NCBI RefSeq assembly: GCF_050859025.1 | Contig: NZ_CP138200.1 | Coordinates: forward strand, 5,394,001-5,458,000 | Length of the DNA stretch: 64,000 nucleotides | DNA from: Wukongibacter sp050859025 | Lineage (GTDB): Bacteria; Bacillota; Clostridia; Peptostreptococcales; Caminicellaceae | Direction: 5' to 3' | Shown here: one piece after another, positions 43,335 through 52,742 of the stretch | Numbering within the stretch: the first letter of the stretch is position 1 | Layout: every line of letters starts with the position of its first letter | The notes under the pieces: model-generated | Told to the model about the DNA's origin: nothing | The model's database searches: none | Seen by the model: the letters and a program-made list of their open reading frames with translations, nothing else | Program-made: the position numbers and the translations under genes

Positions 43335-44294
43335 CTATTCTAGAATCTCTTTAAATTTATTTGCTATAGATTTTAAGTTTTCTATGTAATCAGAAGCTAA
43401 TGGAGCTACCTTAATAGTTTTTCCTCCAATTTCCTTTGCTATAGTTTCAGCCTGATTACTATCAAATTCTTCTTGATAGAAAACAAATTTAATGTTTTCT
43501 CTTTTAGCAAAGTCTATAACTTCTTGTAGCTTTTTAGCAGTAGACTCTTTTCCATCCTCTTCTATAGTAACCATTTTGAGACCATAATCATCAGCAAAAT
43601 ACCCAAAAGCCGGATGATATATAATAAATGACTGCCCATTAAAATCACTCAATACTTCTCTAATTTCATTATCAGCTTCATCAAGCTGAGCTATATATTC
43701 TTCTGCATTCTTTTCATATGTAGTTTTATTATCTGGATCAAGTAAAACTAATTCATCCTTTATTACTTCTACCATAACCTTAGCACGCTTTGGTGAAAGC
43801 CAAATGTGAGGATCCCTCCCATCATGATGGTGGTGTTCTTCATCACCACGGTCTTTGTGGTTTTCTTCATCATGCTGATGCTCTTCCTCTTCCGCAAAGC
43901 TGCGATGGGGATAAACTTCACCCACTTTATCAGCTAATGAAACTATCTTTATATCTTTATTCAAATCTTCTACCTTTGGTAAAATATTGGATTCTTCAGT
44001 AGGAACTCCTATAGAAAAATAAGCTTTAGACTCACTAAATTTCGTCATTTGTTTAGGCGTTGGCTGATAATTTGCAGGACTATGTCCCGGAGGTATCATA
44101 GTTATAACATCTACTAAATCTCCAGCCACTGCCTTGGCAAAAGTTTCTTGTGGAATTATAGACACTGCTACTGTAATCCTCTCTTTATTAGCAGTATTTT
44201 CTGTAGTGTTACTTGATTGCTTAGATTGGCAACCGCTCATACCTACTATCATCATTAATACTAATATGTACACAAGACTCTTTCTAAAATTCAT
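43335..44294 (-). CDS. znuA: zinc-binding lipoprotein of the ABC importer
   Basis: The 319-residue cluster A-I binding protein has a lipobox (VGMSGCQS) near residue 22 and the metal ligands in PPGHSPANY, DPHIWLSP, YHPAFGYFADDYG and the late Asp region. An acidic His-rich loop (EEEHQHDEENHKD, then DEEHHHHDGRD) is typical of zinc rather than manganese binding proteins. It is first in the operon and divergent from the fur-type gene. Confidence 0.94.
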   Translation of the reverse strand: MNFRKSLVYILVLMMIVGMSGCQSKQSSNTTENTANKERITVAVSIIPQETFAKAVAGDLVDVITMIPPGHSPANYQPTPKQMTKFSESKAYFSIGVPTEESNILPKVEDLNKDIKIVSLADKVGEVYPHRSFAEEEEHQHDEENHKDRGDEEHHHHDGRDPHIWLSPKRAKVMVEVIKDELVLLDPDNKTTYEKNAEEYIAQLDEADNEIREVLSDFNGQSFIIYHPAFGYFADDYGLKMVTIEEDGKESTAKKLQEVIDFAKRENIKFVFYQEEFDSNQAETIAKEIGGKTIKVAPLASDYIENLKSIANKFKEILE

Positions 44295-44537
44295 TTTACT
44301 CCCTCCTTATTGCAAATAACTTGCATTATCACTTTTCATTTTATCATATCACATCTATATGTCAATAATGTTATTTTGTCGAAAAAATTGTTATTATGTA
44401 TAATTATTATTAAACAAAAAAATTTTGAGGATGAATATTTCCTTATTTTTTCCTCAAGATCTCTAATACTTTAAAGTTGTTTATAATCTTTATTGTATGA
44501 TATTATAGAAATATACTAGTGTTTTGGAGTGAATCAT
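44295..44537. promoter_or_regulatory. divergent znu/zur control region
   Basis: On the minus strand TTGACA (44360-44365) and TAAAAT (44338-44343) are 16 bp apart and would serve znuA. An imperfect palindrome, AATGCAAGTTATTTGCAAT (minus strand), lies between that promoter and the znuA ribosome site. Repeated TTGTTATTAT-type words lie further upstream. One of these is the likely Fur/Zur operator, but no perfect box was found. Confidence 0.55.
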
Positions 44538-44972
44538 ATGAAATTAAATTATTTATTAGATAAATTAAAATCCAATGGTTATAAAATTACTGAACAAAGA
44601 AAAACAATATTACAAGTTCTAACTTCAAATAATAAAAACCTAATTTCAGTTGAAAATCTACTTGATAAATCAAAGGAAATTTATCCTAAAACAAATATGT
44701 CTACAGTATATAGGAATCTAGAAATATTGGAAAAGCTAAGTCTTGTATATAAGGTTGTAACTGAAAATGGTATAACTTTATATAAATTAGTATGTTCTAA
44801 TGAGCATCATCACCATATTATATGTAAAAAATGCGGTAGGACCGAGGCAATAGAGTTTTGTCCTATAAATACCTTAGAAAAAATATCAAAGGATAAAAAT
44901 TTTGATTTAACAGACCATAAGCTTGAACTATATGGATATTGTATTGATTGTCAGTCTTCTAAGAATAATTAG
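44538..44972 (+). CDS. Fur-family regulator, probable Zur
   Basis: The 144 residues have the Fur winged helix (GYKITEQRKTILQVL, NMSTVYRNLEILEKLSLV) and a dimer domain with HHHHIICKKCGR and CIDC, giving the structural zinc site and the sensor ligands. A GTG 9 bp upstream is in frame, but the ATG at 44538 has GGAG 8 bp before it. The adjacent divergent zinc importer argues for Zur rather than Fur or PerR. Confidence 0.9.
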   Translation: MKLNYLLDKLKSNGYKITEQRKTILQVLTSNNKNLISVENLLDKSKEIYPKTNMSTVYRNLEILEKLSLVYKVVTENGITLYKLVCSNEHHHHIICKKCGRTEAIEFCPINTLEKISKDKNFDLTDHKLELYGYCIDCQSSKNN

Positions 44973-45146
44973 AATGGTTTGTGTAGTTTTTTAGCTTTTA
45001 AACTCATTTATATGACTATGTTTCAAACGCTTTAATTACAATATAGCTCATCTTTGCTAATCCTAACTCCTAGATGTGTTAGTAATAGAAGAGAGCGTAT
45101 AATAACTCCTAGAAAATTTTAGAAATTTACTTTTTGAAACATTATT

Positions 45147-45172
45147 AGCCTTTTCTCTTAACCGAAAAGGCT
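45147..45172 (+). terminator. terminator after the Fur-family gene
   Basis: AGCCTTTTC pairs with GAAAAGGCT around an 8-nt loop, followed by TTTTTATA. It is 175 bp beyond the stop. Confidence 0.8.
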
Positions 45173-45188
45173 TTTTTATATGAAAAAA

Positions 45189-45215
45189 CCGATAAAACAT
45201 TTTGTGCTTTATCGG
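45189..45215 (-). terminator. terminator of the chemoreceptor gene
   Basis: On the minus strand CCGATAAA pairs with TTTATCGG, followed by TTTTTTC. The stop of the receptor gene is 127 bp upstream. Confidence 0.7.
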
Positions 45216-45341
45216 CTATAGCTACGCTATTACATTTCTAAGATTTATCAGTTATTTAAAAATCTCTTTGTATCTTGTTATATGAAAATTTTCAACCCTT
45301 TGGCACAGTCTCTCTTAATTATTAAACTTTATCAGCTCTGA

Positions 45342-47120
45342 TTATATTTCAAATTTCATTATAATTGATTGTAAATCTTGTGCTAGGCTTGACAATCCTT
45401 CACTTGCATTAGAAATTTCCTCCATTGATGCTGTCTGTTCTTCCATTAATGCTGATGATTGCTGAGTAGAAGCTGAATTTTCCTCAGCAATAGCAGATAA
45501 ATTTTGTAGTACATCAATTATTTCATTTTTCATTCTTTCCATTTCTTTCCCTGATACATTTAACTTCTTAACAACATCTTCTGATTCTTTAATTGCTTCT
45601 GATATATCAAAATATTTATCTCTACATAAGTTAATACTTTCTTGTTCTTGTTTCAAAATCAATGAAACTTTTTCCATTATTTCAACAACATCCTTTGAAT
45701 TACTTTGTAATTCTTCTACCATTTCATCGATAGTTTGTGTTGAATTATTAGATTCTTCAGCTAATTTCCTTATTTCTTCTGCAACTACAGCAAACCCTTT
45801 TCCAGCTTCTCCTGCTCTTGCAGCTTCTATAGCAGCATTTAATGCTAATAGATTAGTTTGGTCAGCAATTGATGCAATTACTGTACTAGCTTCTCCTATC
45901 TTGTTTGCACTATTATTGGTTCTGATAATCCCCTCTTGTACCTTGTCTGTAAATTTTTTATTTTCCTCAGATATGTTAGTCAATTTTTCTATCTCTTTTA
46001 GTCCTTCACTAACAATATCTGATACTTTTTGGGATGATCGATTTAAATCTTTCACATAGGCTTGATCTTTTTCTATAGTTTTTCCTAAATCTAAAGCCTT
46101 AAAAGATCCTTCTTCAGTATTTTTAGCCTGTTCCGAAGAACTTTCTGCAATTTCTTCTATGGTTTTTGATACTTCTTCTGCTGATGCTACTGTAATATTA
46201 AAGGTTGATGTTAGCTCTTCAGATGAAGTAGACATTTCTGATGATGCCTTTTCAGCGCCCTTAACAAATGCTTTAACTTGATTCATCATTTCATTTAATG
46301 TTTTTGCTAACTCACCTATTTCATCTTTAGAATTAACTTTTACATATTCAATCCTTATTCTGCCATTTTCGTCTCTTTTAATACTATTAACCATTTTATT
46401 AATCGGATTAGATATAGTTCTACTAATCAATATAGAAATAACACTAGCTATTGATAATGCTATTAGCATAAATATGATAATAAAACTCAATTTCTTTTTC
46501 TTTTCTGAAGAATAGTAATCTCTTTTAATGCTGATTTTGTCTTCTATATCATCTACATAATTACCAGTTGACAAAATCCAACCCCACTGCTTAAATATCT
46601 GTGAATATGCTCTTTTTCTGAATAATTTATCTTCATTTTCTCCTGGCTTTTGCCACATAAATTCTGTATATCCTCCCAATTCATCTCCTTTAACTACATC
46701 TACAATTTGTCTTATTAATTCAGTTCCATTAGGGTCCTTAATATTTATTCTATTAGTACCTTCTTTATCTAGAATCATAGGATGTCCAATTAAGACACCC
46801 TCTGTATTATCAATCCATAAATATCCACTATCTCCGTATCTAATTGACTTAACAGTGTTTAAAGCTCTTTCCTTTGCTTCGCTCTCAGATATTTGTCCAT
46901 TTTTATATGAATTATAATAATTATTTATTATGTAAATCGCTGACTCTACTTGTTTCTTAATTAAATCATCATAAGATTCGAAAAGCTGTTCTTCATATTC
47001 CCCTAAATTCTTATTTAATGAATCATTTACACTTTTTATCATATATCCACTTATAACAAATGTAAGTACAAAGGTAATACTTAAAATTGATGCCAATATT
47101 TTATATTTTATTTTTTTCAT
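45342..47120 (-). CDS. methyl-accepting chemotaxis protein with sCache sensor
   Basis: The 592-residue receptor has an N-terminal membrane helix, an extracellular single-Cache domain (about 35-190, YGDSGYLWIDNTEG and WGWILSTGNYVDD), a second helix near 200-222, a HAMP domain and a signalling coiled coil. The tip reads IADQTNLLALNAAIEAARAG. A frame extension of 32 residues upstream lacks a ribosome site; the chosen ATG follows AAGGGATTG. Ligands of this Cache type are often small organic acids. No CheA/CheW genes are nearby. Confidence 0.94.
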   Translation of the reverse strand: MKKIKYKILASILSITFVLTFVISGYMIKSVNDSLNKNLGEYEEQLFESYDDLIKKQVESAIYIINNYYNSYKNGQISESEAKERALNTVKSIRYGDSGYLWIDNTEGVLIGHPMILDKEGTNRINIKDPNGTELIRQIVDVVKGDELGGYTEFMWQKPGENEDKLFRKRAYSQIFKQWGWILSTGNYVDDIEDKISIKRDYYSSEKKKKLSFIIIFMLIALSIASVISILISRTISNPINKMVNSIKRDENGRIRIEYVKVNSKDEIGELAKTLNEMMNQVKAFVKGAEKASSEMSTSSEELTSTFNITVASAEEVSKTIEEIAESSSEQAKNTEEGSFKALDLGKTIEKDQAYVKDLNRSSQKVSDIVSEGLKEIEKLTNISEENKKFTDKVQEGIIRTNNSANKIGEASTVIASIADQTNLLALNAAIEAARAGEAGKGFAVVAEEIRKLAEESNNSTQTIDEMVEELQSNSKDVVEIMEKVSLILKQEQESINLCRDKYFDISEAIKESEDVVKKLNVSGKEMERMKNEIIDVLQNLSAIAEENSASTQQSSALMEEQTASMEEISNASEGLSSLAQDLQSIIMKFEI

Positions 47121-47283
47121 CCTTATCAATCCCTTCTTGTTATATGTTCTAAAATGAATATACCCAAATATATCGTTAATATCAATAATATTGATAAAAA
47201 AATATTTTCTTGGCACACAAAATTTTTATTATACTCCTATTCACAAATCAGAGTTAAAAAGTTGAATTTTATAGCATATTAAT

Positions 47284-47382
47284 TCAACTTTTCAACCCTG
47301 TGACGCCTTTTCTTAAAGACAGTATAACTCTGCTTAATATTTTAGGACCACAAGCTAGACAATCAATTTTCCTTTTAGCCAA
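47284..47382 (-). CDS. possible 32-residue basic peptide with CLACG motif
   Basis: A TTG lies 7 bp after a consensus AGGAGG and opens a 32-residue frame starting AKRKIDCLACGPKILSRV, rich in Lys and Arg with a C-x-x-C. An inverted repeat (47251-47296, AAAGTTGAATT facing AATTCAACTTT) overlaps its stop and may terminate or attenuate before the receptor gene. The peptide is not recognised. Confidence 0.4.
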   Translation of the reverse strand: MAKRKIDCLACGPKILSRVILSLRKGVTGLKS

Positions 47383-47662
47383 TAATTCACCTCCTATAAT
47401 TTTGTCTAATGTAAATATGGCATTTTCATTAACCTTCCACTGTTCTACTCATTATTTCTTCCAAGTAAGTCTTAGAACTGTTGCAGTATAAACTAGTATA
47501 ATTTCTCTGTAGCTTTGTCCTTGAAATTAGTTTGACATAAAATTTAAATTGTAATTTACAGGTGCCATGAAAGGGATTATATGATATACTTTGATTTGGC
47601 ACATATAGGATTTGGATTATATTCCAATATCAAATCCGTATGAATAACAGGGGGGAAAGGTA
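47383..47662. other. intergenic region before the membrane protein gene
   Basis: It contains promoters presumably firing both ways, including TTGACA at 47530-47535 in the plus direction. No gene was recognised. Confidence 0.35.
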
Positions 47663-48403
47663 ATGGATTATGGTCAAGAAGTGAAAGAATATACCTTTGG
47701 GGAATTGGTATCAAAAAGTTGGAGTATTTATCAAAATAAATTTACCTCAATACTTACTATTACATTATTAATATATGTACCTATAAATATTATCTTATAT
47801 TTTGTAGACAATTTGACTAAGAACATGAATAATTTTAATATCTATGTAAAAACTGCGAATTTATTAGAGACTTTTATAGGTATAATCGCTACTATGGGAA
47901 TTGCCCTTATTGTTGATTCAGCAATAAATAATAATGAACTTAGCTGGAGTAATGCACTAAAAAGAGCTTTATCAAGATGGGGAAGCTGTTTTGGAACAAA
48001 ATTTCTTGCTGGATTGATTTTAATAGGTCTATTTATATTATTAATTGTTCCGGGTATTATATGGACTCTTTATTACACCTTCATAGTTCAAGTAGTTGTT
48101 TTGAAGAAGATAGGAGGAAAAGAAGCACTCGATTATAGTAAATCTCTCGTAAAAGGACGCTGGTGGAAAATATTCGGCATACACTGTTTGTATATTATAA
48201 TTATATTGATTTTGAGTTTTTCTCTTGGATTTATAGATATACTTTTTATAGAGGCCTTTAGCATTTTTACAAATACAATAATCGATATTGCATCTGCATT
48301 CTTTACAGTTACAATCACTGTTCTGTTTTTAAATTTAGACCGTATAAAAGAATCCCAAGACAAAAACAATGTATTTGAAATAGATTCTATATCAGACTTA
48401 TAA
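47663..48403 (+). CDS. polytopic membrane protein (YciC/GlpQ-type membrane domain)
   Basis: The 246 residues have about six membrane helices. The start FGELVSKSWSIYQNKFTSIL, the internal NALKRALSRWGSCFGTKFLAGL and LVPGIIWTLYYTFIVQVVVL with GKEALDYSKSLVKGRWWKIFG match the family of membrane proteins related to the membrane domain of glycerophosphodiesterases. Function is not established. AGGGGGGAAAGG precedes the ATG. It stands alone and ends with a terminator. Confidence 0.75.
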   Translation: MDYGQEVKEYTFGELVSKSWSIYQNKFTSILTITLLIYVPINIILYFVDNLTKNMNNFNIYVKTANLLETFIGIIATMGIALIVDSAINNNELSWSNALKRALSRWGSCFGTKFLAGLILIGLFILLIVPGIIWTLYYTFIVQVVVLKKIGGKEALDYSKSLVKGRWWKIFGIHCLYIIIILILSFSLGFIDILFIEAFSIFTNTIIDIASAFFTVTITVLFLNLDRIKESQDKNNVFEIDSISDL

Positions 48404-48450
48404 ACATAGGGATTGCTATCAATAGTCAACTTAAGAAAATGATAAATACA

Positions 48451-48482
48451 AAATAGGAAGCTGACAAAATAGTTTCCTATTT
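48451..48482 (+). terminator. terminator before the IS3-family element
   Basis: AAATAGGAA pairs with TTCCTATTT around a 14-nt loop, followed by TTTAG. Confidence 0.7.
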
Positions 48483-48605
48483 TTAGCTTATAATCACGAA
48501 TATAATATAGGGTACAAAAAAACAACCTCTCAATTTGGTATGATACTTCCAAAGTAGACAGTTTAATTAATTAAAATTAGATTGTTTACTTGGAGGTATT
48601 TTTTT

Positions 48606-49310
48606 ATGGGTAGAAGCTCAAAATTAAGTAAAGAGTTAAAAGTACAAGCATGCGAAGAGTATGATTTAGGAAAAGGAAGCTTTCACACTATAGGAATAAA
48701 TTTTGGTGTTAGTTCATCTACAATTAAAGAATGGTATTATGCATATAAAATACATGGTGAGTCTGCATTTAATATAAGTAACAGAAATGATTCATATACT
48801 AAAGAATTCAAATTATCACTTATTAACGAGTATCTTTCAGGTGAAGAAAGTTTGAGGTCTTTAGGTGCAAAGCACAATATTAGTATAAGAACTATTACAA
48901 AGTGGGTTAATAACTATTATAATGGTATAAAGCCAAAAGATTATGATCCTAAGGGAGAAGTCTATACCATGAAATCAAGAAAAACTACATTTGAAGAACG
49001 ATTAGAAATTGTAAAATGGGTTTTAAATAATAGCATGAATTATAAAGAAGCAGCAGATAAAAACAGTGTAAAATATGCACTCGTTTATCAGTGGGTTAAA
49101 AAGTATCTTAAAGATGGTGAAGAAGGCTTAAAATATAAAAAACGTGGACGCAAAGAAAAAGCAGTAATTGACGATAGTGCTTTATCTGAAGTTGAAAAAC
49201 TCAAGTTAGAGTTAGAAAGAGAAAAAGCCTTGAGGGAAAGAGCAGAATTTAGACTTGAATTGTTTAAAAAAAAAGAAGAATTGGCCCAGAAAAGACGCTC
49301 ACAAAAGTAA
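48606..49310 (+). CDS. IS3-family transposase OrfA
   Basis: The 234-residue OrfA contains three helix-turn-helix segments (for example GINFGVSSSTIKEWYYAY and GAKHNISIRTITKWVNNY), as in the IS150 group, followed by a leucine-zipper-like coiled coil (SEVEKLKLELEREKALRERA). It binds the element ends. GGAGG lies before the ATG; an ATG 24 bp further up is less well placed. Its TTT AAA AAA AAA stretch near codon 220 is the likely -1 slippage site. Confidence 0.92.
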   Translation: MGRSSKLSKELKVQACEEYDLGKGSFHTIGINFGVSSSTIKEWYYAYKIHGESAFNISNRNDSYTKEFKLSLINEYLSGEESLRSLGAKHNISIRTITKWVNNYYNGIKPKDYDPKGEVYTMKSRKTTFEERLEIVKWVLNNSMNYKEAADKNSVKYALVYQWVKKYLKDGEEGLKYKKRGRKEKAVIDDSALSEVEKLKLELEREKALRERAEFRLELFKKKEELAQKRRSQK

Positions 49311-50185
49311 GACTTCAAGATACCTATGATACCATTGATTATTATAGACTTCAAGGATATTCAGTAGTAGAGCTTTGTAATGAATTTGATGTTTCGAGGA
49401 GTGGCTACTATAAAAATAAAAATCGTGTAAAACCGAATAAGGAAAAACAGGATGAAGTATTATGCTCATTAATAAATGACTATAACACCACTTATGATGG
49501 CATTCTTGGGTATAGACGGATGACAATGTTTATTAATAAATTTAATCAGACATCTTATTCTGAAGGATATATACATAGACTAATGAGATTTACTGGTATA
49601 AAAGCAAGAATTAGAAGAAAAAAGGTAAATAGAAAAAGAACGAAACCAGACTACATTCAAGAAAATATTCTTGCTAGAGACTTTAAATCGACTAAGCCAA
49701 ATCAGAAATGGCTTACAGATGTAACAGAGTTTTCAATCCCTGAAGATAAACGAAAGTTGTATCTTAGCCCCATTTTAGACTTATATGATAATTCTATCGT
49801 TGAGTATGAATTATCTTTTTCAAACAATAATAGATTAGTTTTCAAGATGTTTGATAGAGCTATAAAGAAACATCCTGGAGCAAAACCGATATTTCATAGT
49901 GATAGAGGATTTCAATATACAAACCGACCTTTCAAAACTAAAATAGAAAAAGCTAACATGACTCAAAGTATGTCTAGAGTAGGCAAATGCATTGATAATG
50001 GTCCAATGGAAGGTTTCTTTGGAATTTTAAAGTCAGAAATGTTTTATGATAAAAAATTTAAATCAATGGATGAGTTGATACAAAAGATTCATGACTATAT
50101 AAAATTTTATAATGAAAAAAGATTACAAAAACGACTAGAGTGCTTAGCTCCGATTGAATATCGAAACCAAGCACTCGTGTCCTAA
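49268..50185 (+). CDS. IS3-family transposase OrfB (DDE catalytic part, made by frameshift)
   Basis: This frame is open from the A9 run at 49266-49274 without its own clear start, and is -1 relative to orfA, so it is expressed as an OrfAB fusion. It contains the HTH_21-like part (YNTTYDGILGYRRM) and an rve integrase core with D in WLTDVTEF, D in HSDRGFQYT and E in GFFGILKSEMF. All three catalytic residues are present, so the transposase should be functional. A methionine at 49520 gives only a truncated product. Confidence 0.9.
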   Translation, partial: KKRRIGPEKTLTKVRLQDTYDTIDYYRLQGYSVVELCNEFDVSRSGYYKNKNRVKPNKEKQDEVLCSLINDYNTTYDGILGYRRMTMFINKFNQTSYSEGYIHRLMRFTGIKARIRRKKVNRKRTKPDYIQENILARDFKSTKPNQKWLTDVTEFSIPEDKRKLYLSPILDLYDNSIVEYELSFSNNNRLVFKMFDRAIKKHPGAKPIFHSDRGFQYTNRPFKTKIEKANMTQSMSRVGKCIDNGPMEGFFGILKSEMFYDKKFKSMDELIQKIHDYIKFYNEKRLQKRLECLAPIEYRNQALVS

Positions 50186-50313
50186 ATTTTAATTAATTGA
50201 TTGTCCACTTGACAAAACCCAGTTCAATTTGAAAGGTTGTTTTTTTGTAATTTAAATTTTTTTGCTGAAAGATAAATATATGTAGTTAGGTTTGATTATA
50301 ATGTGAAGCATAT

Positions 50314-50787
50314 TTACTCATCACTAAGCAATTTATAATTCAATGCTAAAATGTAAAAAATTCCACCCAGCGTTTGTTGTTGATACAAATGATATTTTTC
50401 TATTTGCTTGAATAATTCATTCAATGGCTTCCTGTAATTCAACATATTGTTTTCTTCATTGGGATCATAGTTATAATCACCGTTATACAAATAGCCTTCC
50501 AAACGGTTATTAAATATTTTTTCAATCATTTCTATTTTAGCCTCTGAATCAAATATCTCATAAAATCCAAATAGTTCTGATCCACTAAAGCTGTCAAAGT
50601 AGATTATTTCAAAATCAATTGCTACTACCCCTTCAAAAATGATAGATGCTTCTGTCAATATATCTTCATCGTTATAATATTTAATTTGAAACTCCACCTT
50701 ACTATCATCACATTTCGGAGTAAGATTGAGTTTTTTCATTGTACCATCAAATGTTCTTAATATAAGCTTTGACTTTATTGGTTCCAT
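50314..50787 (-). CDS. 157-residue hypothetical cytoplasmic protein
   Basis: No family was recognised. The protein is acidic and aromatic-rich, with predicted beta strands in the first half (SKLILRTFDGT, VEFQIKYYN, AIDFEIIYFD) and helices in the second (LNELFKQIEKYHLYQQQ). The ATG follows GGAGGTG at the right distance; a TTG 12 bp upstream is less likely. It lies between an insertion sequence and a GNAT gene. Confidence 0.65.
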   Translation of the reverse strand: MEPIKSKLILRTFDGTMKKLNLTPKCDDSKVEFQIKYYNDEDILTEASIIFEGVVAIDFEIIYFDSFSGSELFGFYEIFDSEAKIEMIEKIFNNRLEGYLYNGDYNYDPNEENNMLNYRKPLNELFKQIEKYHLYQQQTLGGIFYILALNYKLLSDE

Positions 50788-50920
50788 TTTCACCTCCAAG
50801 AAATTATGCCATGCTTTGGTTAAGTATAATTATTTCACATAGTAATGTCAAGCTTTCTACACATCTTCAAACATAGGCCAACTCTCTCCGTCAACATAAA
50901 GCTTGGTATGCTCCTTTTTT

Positions 50921-51403
50921 CTAGGGCTTCTCAAGAATTGTCACTTTTGGATAGAAACCAAATTTTCTATAAAATGGAAAGACATCTTCGTTTCCAGATG
51001 CTACTCCAATTATGATCTTCTTTAAATCTTTCATATGCATCCATTCTAACGGTTTATTCATCAATACATCTCCTATTTGTAATCCTCTATAACTCGAATC
51101 AACATAGATTGAATCAATTTCTCCTATACTATCTTTTGAGATAGAAGAAATTGAATATCCAATATATTTATTTAGTTTTATATTTTTTACTAGTACTACC
51201 ATAATTTCTTTTTCTTCTATAATTAAAGATTTCTTTCTATCTTCAAATGTAAAACTATTATATCTTTCTTTGAAATCTTTAGACTTCTCTTTATGTAGAG
51301 AATTTAGTTTATTCCATAATGGAGAAACAAATTCTAATAGTTCAATACCTCCCACTTCATAAATAATATCTTTTTTATCAATAACCCCTGTCTTCTTTTC
51401 CAC
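50921..51403 (-). CDS. GNAT family N-acetyltransferase
   Basis: The 160-residue protein starts at a GTG behind GAGAGGAAAGA. Motif A is IDSIYVDSSYRGLQIGDVLM, with the acetyl-CoA loop somewhat degraded (R-G-L-Q-I-G), and motif B is DVFPFYRKFGF. The acceptor is unknown. It differs from the GNAT at 36134. Confidence 0.85.
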   Translation of the reverse strand: MEKKTGVIDKKDIIYEVGGIELLEFVSPLWNKLNSLHKEKSKDFKERYNSFTFEDRKKSLIIEEKEIMVVLVKNIKLNKYIGYSISSISKDSIGEIDSIYVDSSYRGLQIGDVLMNKPLEWMHMKDLKKIIIGVASGNEDVFPFYRKFGFYPKVTILEKP

Positions 51404-51812
51404 TCTTTCCTCTCCCTACAATATATTTCAAATAACTATGGCATTTATACTTAAAATATTACTTAATCTAAATTTATCAATAATATCTTCCCATTACTTA
51501 TAGCTTCATAATCCTTTATTAAATTCATATCAAAATTATACTTTACTTTTAAATATACTTCAATTAATAAAGTTGCTTTGGCTCACACTTTTTCAAGCTT
51601 TATAGTTGATGTCAGTCATTAATTTGATATCTCATATCTATTTTCTATTCTACCTATAAGAAAAGCTCATAAGATTATTAAAATCCTATAAGCTTTTCTT
51701 TACTTAATAATTCATATGAAGCTTGTATATTAAAGTATTAACCACACTGCTATCAGATCCACTATATCTTCAAAATAGGCCCAACTATACACTCAACATG
51801 ATTAGTTAGAGC
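51404..51812. other. intergenic region with a terminator hairpin
   Basis: AAGAAAAGCT (51659) pairs with AGCTTTTCTT (to 51700) around a partly paired loop, probably ending the mph transcript. Nothing else was seen. Confidence 0.5.
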
Positions 51813-52721
51813 TTATGCCTCATTTAGCTGTAATGCCTGCTTTGCCATTTGCATATACTCATCAAGTCCAGATAGAATTGCAAATTCTGCAATCGCAACT
51901 GGATATGCAGCCTCTAATTCAATAATATGCTCTTTCATTTTGGGCCAAACATATCCATTTGCTTCTCTGTAAGCATTGACTAGCAAGTTTAGCCCTTCTT
52001 CACTAAAGGCTCTGTAATGTACAACAAAATCATTTGCTATGTCAGTCACCTTTGCTTCGGTCCAATCAATCAAGCCAGTTACGTTTCCAATTTTATCAAT
52101 CAGAATATGGCCTGCATGTACATCACCATGAATAAGTCCTGTTTTTTGGGGCCACATATCATCATCTTTTATCCATGTTTGCCATCTATTCCATAGAGAA
52201 TCACCTACACCGATTTTTTCTCTTACAGCTTTCATACGTTCTTCCATTGACTGTCTTGCTTCTTCAGGTGTATGAATAGTTACTCCGGCCTTTATTGCCT
52301 TTTCCTTCGGAACATTATGCAAGGCCGCAAGTGCCTTCCCAAGTGTCTGGTGAAAACAATCTGGCACATTATTGATATCAATTTCCCAAACATAATCCTG
52401 AATCTCATGGTCTATCGTACCTGCGGGAACCCCTTTTAACTTTTTATATGAAATCAATTCATTTGTATAAATTACCCAATTTGGTGCTTGAAAAACAGCT
52501 ATGTTCTTATTAACCAAATCTAACGCTTTTTTCTCTATATCCATTCTCGACATGACATCTTCACGTCTAGGAAAACGAAGTACCCATTCTTTCCCTTGCT
52601 TATCCATTGCAAATGCTACCTGAAAGTCAAGCCCTGATTCATTAAATACTAAAGTATCTTCCTTTAAAATCAGTCCATGTTTTGTTGCAATTTCAAGAAC
52701 TTCACTTTTTGTTCTACCCAT
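51813..52721 (-). CDS. mph: macrolide 2'-phosphotransferase
   Basis: The 302-residue kinase matches the Mph family in length and motifs: the start HGLILKEDTLVFNESGLDF, the ATP-binding WVLRFPRR, the catalytic loop GLIHGDVHAGHILID near residue 200 and the metal motif LIDWTEAKVTD. Mph enzymes inactivate macrolides by phosphorylating the 2'-OH of desosamine with GTP. It lies behind a dead transporter gene and a TetR gene in a region with two insertion sequences, which suggests acquisition. Drug range cannot be read from sequence. Confidence 0.9.
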   Translation of the reverse strand: MGRTKSEVLEIATKHGLILKEDTLVFNESGLDFQVAFAMDKQGKEWVLRFPRREDVMSRMDIEKKALDLVNKNIAVFQAPNWVIYTNELISYKKLKGVPAGTIDHEIQDYVWEIDINNVPDCFHQTLGKALAALHNVPKEKAIKAGVTIHTPEEARQSMEERMKAVREKIGVGDSLWNRWQTWIKDDDMWPQKTGLIHGDVHAGHILIDKIGNVTGLIDWTEAKVTDIANDFVVHYRAFSEEGLNLLVNAYREANGYVWPKMKEHIIELEAAYPVAIAEFAILSGLDEYMQMAKQALQLNEA

Positions 52722-52742
52722 TTTACCATCTCCTAGCCATTA

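Larger units (their letters stand above)
48513..50249 (+). mobile_element. IS3-family insertion sequence, complete
   Basis: The two ends match as imperfect inverted repeats of about 66 bp with no gaps. Both begin TACAAAAAAACAACCT and both contain AAGT-GACA and AATTAATTAAAATT at the same spacing. Between them lie orfA and orfB joined by a -1 frameshift over an A9 run. No target-site duplication was obvious beside these ends, so the exact termini could be a few bp inside. Confidence 0.85.
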
